Below are positions 25,938 to 38,786 of a stretch of DNA of 64,000 bases, one piece after another. Made by a program: the position numbers and the translations under genes. This stretch comes from JBARKJ01 sp963698885. GTDB taxonomy: Bacteria; Nitrospirota; JACRHJ01. The notes under the pieces were generated by a model. It ran no database searches. It worked only from the letters and a program-made list of their open reading frames with translations, and was not told the origin of the DNA. The stretch lies in NCBI GenBank assembly GCA_963698885.1, contig CAVOSJ010000003.1:682001-746000 (forward strand). Direction: 5' to 3'. Within the stretch, counting starts at the first letter, position 1; every line of letters starts with the position of its first letter.

Positions 25938-26576
25938 CTATATCGCGGCTGCGCCCAGGATATCGCCTTTGTATATCCAGACCTTGACCCCTATCTGTCC
26001 GTAAGTGGTCTTGGCTTCGGCGAAACCATAGTCTATGTCCGCCCTTATGGTGTGAAGGGGCACCCTGCCCTCCCTGTACCATTCGGAGCGCGCTATCTCG
26101 GCGCCCGCCAGGCGGCCGGCGCAGGCTATCTTTATGCCCTGGGCGCCGAACCGAAGCGAAGAGGTAACCGACTTCTTCATCGCGCGCCTGAAGGCTATCC
26201 TGCGCTCAAGCTGGAGGGCGATATTCTCAGCCACGAGCTGGGCGTCCATCTCGGGCTTCCTTATCTCCATTATATTTATATAGACCTGTTTGCCCGTCTG
26301 GTCCTCGAGCTCTTTTTTGAGCTTGTCCACCTCGGCGCCTTTTTTGCCAATGATGATTCCGGGGCGGGCGGTATGGATGTTGACCTTGATCCTGCTGCCC
26401 GCGCGCTCGATGTCGATCTTACCGACCCCGGCGTGATAGAGTTTGGCCTTAACGACCTTACGGAGCTTTAAGTCTTCGTGCAGGTATTCGCCATATTCCT
26501 TCTTGGCGTACCACCTCGAGCTCCAGGTCTTGTTGACGCCTAACCTGTAACCGATTGGATGGACTTTGTGGCCCAA
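25938..26576 (-). CDS. rpsC: 30S ribosomal protein S3
   Basis: A 212-residue S3 with the KH domain (TARPGIIIGKKGAEVDKLKK) and the C-terminal domain (GRLAGAEIARSEWYREGRVP, YGFAEAKTTYGQIGVKVW). It forms the mRNA entry tunnel with helicase activity. Start is TTG behind GGAGG, giving the standard MGHKVHPIGYRLG. Confidence 0.96.
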   Translation of the reverse strand: MGHKVHPIGYRLGVNKTWSSRWYAKKEYGEYLHEDLKLRKVVKAKLYHAGVGKIDIERAGSRIKVNIHTARPGIIIGKKGAEVDKLKKELEDQTGKQVYINIMEIRKPEMDAQLVAENIALQLERRIAFRRAMKKSVTSSLRFGAQGIKIACAGRLAGAEIARSEWYREGRVPLHTIRADIDYGFAEAKTTYGQIGVKVWIYKGDILGAAAI

Positions 26577-26605
26577 ACGTTCACCTCCGATTATTCTTTA
26601 TCGCC

Positions 26606-26938
26606 CTATTCGTCGCCCAGCACCAAGGTAATATGGCTGGATCGTTTCCTTATGATATTCGCCCTGCCCATCGCGCGAGGCATTACCCTCTTCATGACCG
26701 GGCCCTGGTCTACGAACGCCGCCTTCACTTTAAGCCTGTCCACGTCGGGTACGTTTTTCTGTTCCGCGTTGGCTATGGCAGATTTCAGCAGCTTCTCGAC
26801 CACACGGGATGCGTGCTGGGGCATGAACTTTAAGGTGTTCATCGCCTCGCCCACTCTTTTACCCCGTATTACATCAATTACAAGCCTCGCCTTTCTGGGC
26901 GTGACTCTTATAAATCTTGCCTTTGCAGTGGCTTCCAT
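26606..26938 (-). CDS. rplV: 50S ribosomal protein L22
   Basis: A 110-residue L22 (AKARFIRVTPRKARLVIDVI, ANAEQKNVPDVDRLKVKAAF, KRVMPRAMGRANIIRKRSSH). The long beta hairpin lines the exit tunnel and is the site of macrolide-resistance changes; I see the normal sequence without insertions there. ATG start. Confidence 0.96.
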   Translation of the reverse strand: MEATAKARFIRVTPRKARLVIDVIRGKRVGEAMNTLKFMPQHASRVVEKLLKSAIANAEQKNVPDVDRLKVKAAFVDQGPVMKRVMPRAMGRANIIRKRSSHITLVLGDE

Positions 26939-26953
26939 CGACCCCTCTTAGCC

Positions 26954-27238
26954 TTATTTCGCTGTTCCAGTTTTTTTCTCTGACCCGCCGTGGCTCCTGA
27001 ATGACCTAGTCGGCGAGAACTCGCCCAGTTTATGGCCTATCATGTTCTCCGTGACATATACCGGGATGAACTTCTTTCCGTTGTGTACGGCCAGAGTGTG
27101 TCCTATAAATTCCGGGACAACCATGCTGCTCCTGGACCAGGTCTTCAGGATTTTCTTGTCCCCGGCCTCGTTCATCCCAACTACCTTCTTTAGCAGGCTT
27201 TCCTGGACGTACGGCCCCTTGTTTACCGATCTTGGCAC
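26954..27238 (-). CDS. rpsS: 30S ribosomal protein S19
   Basis: A 94-residue S19 (PRSVNKGPYVQESLLKKV, TWSRSSMVVPEFIGHTLAVH, GHKLGEFSPTRSFRSHG). It lies in the 30S head with S13. GTG start with GGAGGAG 4 bases upstream. Confidence 0.96.
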   Translation of the reverse strand: MPRSVNKGPYVQESLLKKVVGMNEAGDKKILKTWSRSSMVVPEFIGHTLAVHNGKKFIPVYVTENMIGHKLGEFSPTRSFRSHGGSEKKTGTAK

Positions 27239-27268
27239 AGCGCTCCTCCTGAAAAATCAGCCCTTGAA

Positions 27269-28087
27269 CTATTTCCTCTTCTTGACTATGAACTTGTCCC
27301 CGTTCCTGCTCTTCCGGGTCTTTACGCCTTCCGGCTTGCCCCAGGGAGAACAGGGCGGCCTTCCGCCCGAGGAGCGGCCCTCGCCGCCGCCAAGGGGATG
27401 GTCCACCGGGTTCATCGCGACACCCCTGACCTTCGGCCTTTTACCGAGCCAGCGGGCACGGCCCGCCTTGCCCAGGGATATATTCTCGTGGTCGATGTTG
27501 CTTACCTGGCCTATGGACGCCTTGCAGTCCATCAGGACCAGGCGCACTTCGCCGGACGGGAGCCTGAGCTGGGCGTATCTGCCTTCTTTCGCCATCAGCT
27601 GCGCATATGAGCCGGCGCTCTTGACCATCTGGCCGCCGCCGCCAAGTCTCATCTCCACGTTGTGCACCTGCGTGCCGAACGGGATGTTCCTGAGAGGGAG
27701 GCAGTTGCCGGGCAGTATATCCGCTTCCGGACCGGACATTAAATTGTCCCCCACTTTAAGTCCGACCGGCGCGAGTATATAGCGTTTTTCGCCGTCGGCG
27801 TAGTGCAGGAGGGCAATCCTGGAACTCCTGTTCGGGTCGTATTCAATGCTCGCGACCTTGGCGGGTATTCCGTCCTTGTCCCTCTTGAAATCGATTATCC
27901 TGTACGCCCTTTTGACGCCGCCGCCGCGCCTGCGGACCGTTATCCTGCCGTAGCAGTTCCTGCCGGCGCTCTTGGAATATACCTTTACCAGACTCTTTTC
28001 GGGCTCCGTCTTGGTGATGTTCTCGAAGGTGTCCACCGTCTGGAAACGCCTTGCCGGAGAGGTCGGTTTATATGATTTTATAGCCAT
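27269..28087 (-). CDS. rplB: 50S ribosomal protein L2
   Basis: A 272-residue L2 near the usual 274-277: MAIKSYKPTSPARRF, RNCYGRITVRRRGGGVKRAY, and GVAMNPVDHPLGGGEGRSSG with the conserved His needed for peptidyl-transferase centre assembly. ATG start. Confidence 0.97.
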   Translation of the reverse strand: MAIKSYKPTSPARRFQTVDTFENITKTEPEKSLVKVYSKSAGRNCYGRITVRRRGGGVKRAYRIIDFKRDKDGIPAKVASIEYDPNRSSRIALLHYADGEKRYILAPVGLKVGDNLMSGPEADILPGNCLPLRNIPFGTQVHNVEMRLGGGGQMVKSAGSYAQLMAKEGRYAQLRLPSGEVRLVLMDCKASIGQVSNIDHENISLGKAGRARWLGKRPKVRGVAMNPVDHPLGGGEGRSSGGRPPCSPWGKPEGVKTRKSRNGDKFIVKKRK

Positions 28088-28104
28088 TTTAAATTATGCC
28101 TCCC

Positions 28105-28398
28105 CTATTTCACGCCTTCAAGGTACTCGACGGTCTGGCCTTCCTGCAGCGTAACGACCGCTTTCTTCCAGTCCGAGCGTACGCCCTGTCTGGCGCCCAG
28201 GCGCTTCTTTTTCCCCTTGAAGATCATCGTCCTCACCTCTTCGACCTTCACCTTGAAAACGGCCTCGACCGCGTTCTTTATCTCTATCTTGTTCGCTTCC
28301 GTGGAAACCTGAAGCACTATCTTGTTCTGGGTTTCCTTCAGGTTTGAACCCTTCTCCGTAATGAGAGGCTTCTTTATGACTTCGTATATGCTTTTCAT
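28105..28398 (-). CDS. rplW: 50S ribosomal protein L23
   Basis: A 97-residue L23 (SIYEVIKKPLITEKGSNLKE, ANKIEIKNAVEAVFKVKVEE, GKKKRLGARQGVRSDWKKAV). It docks trigger factor and SRP at the tunnel exit. The ATG overlaps the rplD TGA (ATGA). Confidence 0.96.
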   Translation of the reverse strand: MKSIYEVIKKPLITEKGSNLKETQNKIVLQVSTEANKIEIKNAVEAVFKVKVEEVRTMIFKGKKKRLGARQGVRSDWKKAVVTLQEGQTVEYLEGVK

Positions 28399-29018
28399 GA
28401 CAGCGCCTCCTGGAGCTTCTCCAACGACTCCCTGTCGGAAACCAGGTTCTTGTACTTGAGGACGTCGTAGATATTTATGTTCTCAACCCGGCACACCTTC
28501 ACGCCCGGAATGTTGCGCGCCGCAAGGTAGACGTTCCTGTCCGTCTCGGAGGTCAGCACCATTGTGGTGCCGGTGATGCCGAGAGAGGAGATAAGCGCCG
28601 CCGCCTCTTTAGTCTTCGGCTCCGAGAACGTCAGCTTGTCCAGGACAATAAGCTCGCCGTCCCGAAGCTTCGCCGAGAGCACCGCCGCCAGCGCCAGCCT
28701 CGCCGCCTTCTTTGGCATGGAGTAGGAGTAATCCCTGGGGTGCGGGCCTAATATAACTCCGCCGTGCCTCCACAAGCCCGAACGGGAAGAGCCCGCGCGT
28801 GCCCGGCCAGTCCCCTTCTGACGGAACGGCTTAACGCCGCCGCCGCTTACGAAATGGCGGGTTTTGGTCTCGTTCGTACCCTGCCTGGCGTTCGCCATCT
28901 GCATGACGAAGGCTTCGTGGATCAGGCCTGAATTCGCCTTTACCCCGAACACTTCATCCGAGAGGTCTACCTGCCCGGCTTTATTATTTTTTGCGTCTAT
29001 TATATCTACCGCTGGCAT
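28395..29018 (-). CDS. rplD: 50S ribosomal protein L4
   Basis: A 207-residue L4; the tunnel-reaching loop is intact (RQGTNETKTRHFVSGGGVKP, FRQKGTGRARAGSSRSGLWR, GGVILGPHPRDYSYSMPKK). In E. coli L4 represses the S10 operon. ATG start, stop coupled to rplW. Confidence 0.96.
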   Translation of the reverse strand: MPAVDIIDAKNNKAGQVDLSDEVFGVKANSGLIHEAFVMQMANARQGTNETKTRHFVSGGGVKPFRQKGTGRARAGSSRSGLWRHGGVILGPHPRDYSYSMPKKAARLALAAVLSAKLRDGELIVLDKLTFSEPKTKEAAALISSLGITGTTMVLTSETDRNVYLAARNIPGVKVCRVENINIYDVLKYKNLVSDRESLEKLQEALS

Positions 29019-29040
29019 CCTGGTCTCCTTGGGACTGCCC

Positions 29041-29658
29041 TTATATCTTGTTTACGATGACGATACCGCCGGGGGCTCCGGGGATTGCGCCTTTTATTAA
29101 CAACAAATTGTCCTGGCCCTTTACTTCGACGATTTCGAGTCCCCGTGTGGTGACCCGGTTGTCGCCCATGTGGGCCGGAAGCTTCTTGTTTTTCCATACC
29201 CTGGAAGGCCATGCGGACGACCCTATGCCGCCCGGCTCCCTGTGGAACATCGAGCCGTGAGTTGCGCCGCCGCCCTTGAAGTGGTGGAGTTTGATGACGC
29301 CCTGGAAACCCTTGCCTTTGGACGTCCCGATGACTGAGACCTTGTCCCCTTTGGCGAATATTTCCACGGTCACTTTGGAACCCGGCTCCATGTCGGAGGA
29401 ATCGCCCTTGAACTCCCTTAAGTGCCTGTAGGCCGCCGTGCCGGACTTCTTGAAATGGCCCGTCATCGGCTTGTTCGCCTTTTTCTCTTTCACTTCGAGG
29501 AAGCCTATCTGCACCGCGTCATAGCCGTCCGAAGGGACTGTCTTTTTCTGGATGACCGCGCACGGCCCGGCCTCGATGACTGTGACCGGAGTCACGCGCC
29601 CGTCTTCCGTAAAGACCTGGGTCATGCCCAGTTTTTTGCCTATTATGCCGCTGATCAT
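29041..29658 (-). CDS. rplC: 50S ribosomal protein L3
   Basis: A 205-residue L3 (MISGIIGKKLGMTQVFTEDG, GTSKGKGFQGVIKLHHFKGG, THGSMFHREPGGIGSSAWPS, MAGHMGDNRVT-like VWKNKKLPAHMGDNRV). It starts 50S assembly. The ATG overlaps the rpsJ TGA (ATGA). Confidence 0.97.
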   Translation of the reverse strand: MISGIIGKKLGMTQVFTEDGRVTPVTVIEAGPCAVIQKKTVPSDGYDAVQIGFLEVKEKKANKPMTGHFKKSGTAAYRHLREFKGDSSDMEPGSKVTVEIFAKGDKVSVIGTSKGKGFQGVIKLHHFKGGGATHGSMFHREPGGIGSSAWPSRVWKNKKLPAHMGDNRVTTRGLEIVEVKGQDNLLLIKGAIPGAPGGIVIVNKI

Positions 29659-29960
29659 AACTTTATCTCCACGTCTACGCCCGCGGAAAGGTCGAGCTTC
29701 ATTAGTGCGTCAACGGTCTGCGGGGTCGGGTCCAGGATGTCGATAAGGCGCTTGTGCGTCCTTATCTCGAACTGCTCTCTGGACTTCTTGTCCACGTGCG
29801 GGGACCGGAGCACTGTGTACCTGTTTATCTTGGTGGGCAGGGGCACCGGCCCGGACACCCTTGCGCCGGTCCTTTTCGCCGTGTCCACTATTTCGGTCAC
29901 CGACTGGTCAAGCAGCCTGTGGTCGTAGGCGTTAAGCCTTATCCTTATTTTTTGTGCCAC
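29655..29960 (-). CDS. rpsJ: 30S ribosomal protein S10 (NusE)
   Basis: A 101-residue S10 (QKIRIRLNAYDHRLLDQSV, GPVPLPTKINRYTVLRSPHV, FEIRTHKRLIDILDPTPQTV). It also joins NusB/NusG in antitermination. GTG start. A 136-base gap with three hairpins separates it from tuf upstream. Confidence 0.96.
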   Translation of the reverse strand: MAQKIRIRLNAYDHRLLDQSVTEIVDTAKRTGARVSGPVPLPTKINRYTVLRSPHVDKKSREQFEIRTHKRLIDILDPTPQTVDALMKLDLSAGVDVEIKL

Positions 29961-29989
29961 GTCTCACACCCTCAATTATATTTAAGACC

Positions 29990-30084
29990 GTACTTTTCTT
30001 TCGGGTGAAAGAAAAGTACCAAAAGAAAGCCGGACCAAAAACACTCTAAAAGTTTTTGGCATTACCTTTTTTCTAAAAAGGTAA
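29990..30084. repeat. Three consecutive perfect inverted repeats between tuf and rpsJ
   Basis: Hairpin 1: 13-bp stem with 4-base loop (29990-30002 with 30007-30019, GTACTTTTCTTTC). Hairpin 2: 8-bp stem, 9-base loop (30035-30042 with 30052-30059, CCAAAAAC). Hairpin 3: 10-bp stem, 3-base loop (30062-30071 with 30075-30084, TTACCTTTTT). None is followed by a clear T run on the minus strand, so they are not ordinary terminators; they may be a dispersed palindromic repeat or a leader/attenuator of the S10 operon. Confidence 0.85.
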
Positions 30085-30096
30085 CGGTTTGCCCCT

Positions 30097-31296
<1,200 letters not shown>

Positions 31297-31332
31297 GATA
31301 AACCCTCCTGTTGAACGGGATAATTTCGCCTT

Positions 31333-33453
31333 TTATTCGCCCTTAACCTTGGCGATTATCTCGTCCGCAAGCCCCTTGGGGACCTCTTCGTAATGCGAGA
31401 ACTGCATGGTATAAGTAGCCCTGCCCTGGGTCGCGGAGCGAAGGTCGGTCGAATAGCCGAACATCTGTGAAAGCGGCACCATCGACTGTATAACCTGCGC
31501 GGTGCCCCTGGGCTCCATGCCCTGTATCTTCCCGCGCCTTGAGTTTAAGTCCCCTATAACGTCGCCCATATATTCTTCCGCCACGACGACTTCCACGGAC
31601 ATCACCGGCTCGAGCAGGACGGCTCCAGCCTTCGCCACGCCCGCCTTGAAGCCCATCGAGCCTGCAATCTTGAAGGCCATTTCAGAGGAATCGACATCGT
31701 GGTAGGAGCCGTCGATTATAGTGACTTTTATGTCCACCATCGGATAGCCGGCCAGCACGCCGCCGTCCATCGCTTCCTTGACGCCCTTCTCGACCGCCGG
31801 GATATATTCCCTGGGGACCACGCCGCCTACTATCTTGTTGACGAACTCGAAACCTGCGCCCTGCTCGTTCGGCTCAATGGTGAGCCACACGTCGCCGTAC
31901 TGGCCACGGCCGCCGCTCTGACGCACGAACTTGCCCTGGGATTCGACCTTCTTGCGGATCGTCTCGCGGTAGGCGACCTGGGGCTTGCCCACGTTCGCGT
32001 CCACCTTGAACTCGCGCAGGAGCCTGTCCACTATGATTTCCAGGTGGAGCTCGCCCATGCCTGAGATTATCGTCTGTCCGGTCTCCTCGTCAGTCTTTAC
32101 CCTGAATGAAGGATCTTCCTGGGCCAGCTTTGAGAGCGAAGTCCCAAGCCTCTCCTGGTCGATCTTGGTCTTGGGCTCGATGGCGACGGATATAACCGGG
32201 TCCGGGAATTCCATCTTCTCCAGGATTACCGGGTGGCTTATGTCGCAGAGAGTGTCGCCGGTCGTGGTATTCTTAAGGCCGACCGCGGCGGCGATATCGC
32301 CCGCATAGGCTACGTCTATATCCTCGCGCTTGTTGGCATGCATCTTGAGGATGCGGCCGACGCGCTCCTTGTTGTCCTTGGTCGCATTGTATACGTAGGA
32401 GCCCGCGTTCATCGTGCCGGAGTACACCCTGAAGAAGGTGAGCTGGCCGACGAACGGGTCAGTCATTATTTTAAAGGCCAGCGCGGAGAACGGCTCGCTA
32501 TCGTCCGCTTTACGCACAACATCGTCGCCGCTGCTCGGGTGCTTCCCGACTACCGGCGGGACGTCGAGAGGCGAAGGAAGATAGTCCACCACCGCATCCA
32601 GCAGAGTCTGTACGCCTTTGTTCTTGAACGCGGTGCCGCAGGTGCATGGGGTTATTTTTAATTTAATCGTGCCTTCGCGCAGGGCGCTCTTTATCTCTTC
32701 CTCGGATATGGTTTCCCCGCCGAGATACTTCTCCATGAGGGCGTCGTTCACGTCGGACAGCGCCTCGATCATCTTCTCGCGGTACTCCTGGGCCTTGGCT
32801 GTCATGTCCTCGGGGATTTCAGACTCCTCGAACTTGGCGCCGAGTGTTTCGTCCAGGAAAAGCACGGCCTTCATCCGGACCAGGTCTATTATCCCTTTGA
32901 AATTCTCTTCCCTGCCTATGGGCAGTTGGATCGGGACAGGCCTCGCTCCGAGGCGGTCTATCATGGTCTGGACCGAGCGGTAGAAGTCCGCGCCCGTCCT
33001 GTCCATTTTATTCATGAAGGCTATCCTGGGGACCTCGTACTTGTCCGCCTGGCGCCATACCGTCTCCGACTGGGGCTCGACGCCCGCGACGGAATCGAAT
33101 ACCGCCACCGCGCCGTCCAGCACGCGAAGAGAACGCTCGACCTCGATGGTGAAATCCACGTGGCCCGGCGTGTCTATTATATTGATGCGCTTTCCCTTCC
33201 AGGCACACGTAGTGGCGGCAGAGGTTATCGTGATGCCCCTCTCCTGCTCCTGAACCATCCAGTCCATTACGGCAGTGCCTTCGTGCACTTCGCCTATTTT
33301 ATAGGATACGCCGGTGTAGTACAGGATGCGCTCGGTCGTCGTGGTTTTGCCCGCGTCGATGTGCGCCATTATGCCTATATTACGGGTGTCCTCGAGAGGG
33401 AACTGCCTCTTCACTTTACCCGACCCTGTTGTCTTTTCAACTGCTTGTGCCAT
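31333..33453 (-). CDS. fusA: Elongation factor G
   Basis: A 706-residue EF-G with NIGIMAHIDAGKTTTTERIL, RGITITSAATT, DTPGHVDFTIEVERSLRVLD, FMNKMDRTGADF, and the domain IV tip region ending in the usual C-terminus. It drives translocation. It is slightly longer than the common 692-700. Gene order rpsL-rpsG-fusA-tuf is the classical str operon. ATG start. Confidence 0.97.
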   Translation of the reverse strand: MAQAVEKTTGSGKVKRQFPLEDTRNIGIMAHIDAGKTTTTERILYYTGVSYKIGEVHEGTAVMDWMVQEQERGITITSAATTCAWKGKRINIIDTPGHVDFTIEVERSLRVLDGAVAVFDSVAGVEPQSETVWRQADKYEVPRIAFMNKMDRTGADFYRSVQTMIDRLGARPVPIQLPIGREENFKGIIDLVRMKAVLFLDETLGAKFEESEIPEDMTAKAQEYREKMIEALSDVNDALMEKYLGGETISEEEIKSALREGTIKLKITPCTCGTAFKNKGVQTLLDAVVDYLPSPLDVPPVVGKHPSSGDDVVRKADDSEPFSALAFKIMTDPFVGQLTFFRVYSGTMNAGSYVYNATKDNKERVGRILKMHANKREDIDVAYAGDIAAAVGLKNTTTGDTLCDISHPVILEKMEFPDPVISVAIEPKTKIDQERLGTSLSKLAQEDPSFRVKTDEETGQTIISGMGELHLEIIVDRLLREFKVDANVGKPQVAYRETIRKKVESQGKFVRQSGGRGQYGDVWLTIEPNEQGAGFEFVNKIVGGVVPREYIPAVEKGVKEAMDGGVLAGYPMVDIKVTIIDGSYHDVDSSEMAFKIAGSMGFKAGVAKAGAVLLEPVMSVEVVVAEEYMGDVIGDLNSRRGKIQGMEPRGTAQVIQSMVPLSQMFGYSTDLRSATQGRATYTMQFSHYEEVPKGLADEIIAKVKGE

Positions 33454-33461
33454 CTATATTT

Positions 33462-33932
33462 TTACCACCTGTAATGCGCAAAGGCTTTGTTCGCCTCCGC
33501 CATCTTGTGGGTATCCTCCTTCTTCCTGACTGCCGCCCCGGTGTTGTTCGCCGCGTCCATAAGCTCGGCCGCAAGACGCTCTCTCATTGTCTTTTCGCTC
33601 CTTTTGCGGGCGAATATGATGAGCCACCTTATACCAAGCGCCATTCTCCTGTTCGGGCGGATATCCACCGGAACCTGATATGACGCGCCGCCGACCCTGC
33701 GGGATTTGACTTCGACAGCCGGCTTTATGTTATCGAGCGCGGTCTTGAAAGTCTTCAGCGGGTCGCCGTTGGTCTTGTCCTTTATAATGTCGAAGGCGCC
33801 ATAGGTTATGTGCTCCGCGACGCTCTTCTTGCCCTCGATCATCAGGCAGCTCATAAACTTGCCGACCAGTTTGTTATTGAACTTCGGGTCCGGGAGGGTT
33901 TCCCTTTTGGGTACTTCTCTTCTTCTCGGCAT
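33462..33932 (-). CDS. rpsG: 30S ribosomal protein S7
   Basis: A 156-residue S7 (MPRRREVPKRETLPDPKFNN, MSCLMIEGKKSVAEHITYGA, VEVKSRRVGGASYQVPVDIR, EANKAFAHYRW end), the exact length of the family. It organises the 30S head and, in E. coli, represses the str operon. ATG start; fusA begins 8 bases later. Confidence 0.97.
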   Translation of the reverse strand: MPRRREVPKRETLPDPKFNNKLVGKFMSCLMIEGKKSVAEHITYGAFDIIKDKTNGDPLKTFKTALDNIKPAVEVKSRRVGGASYQVPVDIRPNRRMALGIRWLIIFARKRSEKTMRERLAAELMDAANNTGAAVRKKEDTHKMAEANKAFAHYRW

Positions 33933-33944
33933 CTATTCTCCTCC

Positions 33945-34319
33945 TTAGGCCTTGGGCCGCTTGGCGCCGTATTTTGAACGGCCCTGCTTGCGGTTCGCCA
34001 CGCCTGTAGTATCCAAGGTCCCGCGGATTATATGATATCTTACTCCTGGAAGGTCCTTTACCCTGCCGCCCCTTATGAGGACTATGGAGTGCTCCTGCAG
34101 GTTATGTCCAACGCCCGGGATATAGGTGGTGACTTCCATCTGGTTCGTCAGACGGACCCTGGCCACCTTCCGAAGCGCCGAGTTCGGCTTTTTGGGCGTT
34201 GTGGTGTAAACCCTGACACAGACGCCTCTTTTCTGCGGGCAACTCTTAAGAGCAGGGCTTTTGCTCTTTATGGAGATTTTCTCCCTGCTGCTCCTCACTA
34301 ACTGGTTAATAGTCGGCAC
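33945..34319 (-). CDS. rpsL: 30S ribosomal protein S12
   Basis: A 124-residue S12 beginning MPTINQLVRSSREK from the GTG at 34319, which has GGAGG 6 bases upstream; a TTG two codons earlier is less well placed. The decoding-centre loops are wild type: TTTPKKPNSALRK and RGGRVKDLPGVRYH keep the two lysines changed in streptomycin-resistant strains. First gene of the str operon, with its own promoter. Confidence 0.95.
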   Translation of the reverse strand: MPTINQLVRSSREKISIKSKSPALKSCPQKRGVCVRVYTTTPKKPNSALRKVARVRLTNQMEVTTYIPGVGHNLQEHSIVLIRGGRVKDLPGVRYHIIRGTLDTTGVANRKQGRSKYGAKRPKA

Positions 34320-34406
34320 GCCCAACCTCCAGAAACATTCTTTTTAAAATACCCTTGTTTTTTCCGATGCTTAGCAAAAACAGTTTTATCGGCCAAAAAC
34401 TCGCGG

Positions 34407-34436
34407 ATTATATCCCAATCTAATGCGTCATGTCAA
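34407..34436 (-). promoter_or_regulatory. Sigma-70 promoter of the str operon
   Basis: On the minus strand TTGACA (34431-34436) and TATAAT (34407-34412) are separated by 18 bases. Transcription would start near 34400, leaving a leader of about 80 bases before rpsL. It lies just downstream of the rpoC terminator, so str-S10-spc-alpha can start independently of rpoBC. Confidence 0.88.
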
Positions 34437-34473
34437 GAATTAATTATACACGAAAGAAATAAAAAATAAAGGA

Positions 34474-34501
34474 GGGCGTCCCCCGGTCCCGGAGGACGCC
34501 C
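34474..34501 (-). terminator. Terminator of the rpoBC operon
   Basis: GGGCGTCC and GGACGCCC arms (34474-34480 paired with 34495-34501, extended inward by further G-C pairs) are followed on the minus strand by a T-rich stretch. It lies 28 bases after the rpoC stop. Confidence 0.85.
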
Positions 34502-34529
34502 AGCTTTTTAAATATCTCTTTCGTTCCAG

Positions 34530-38749
<4,220 letters not shown>

Positions 38750-38786
38750 TTCATTACCTCCGATAGATGGATGATCCCATCCTTTT

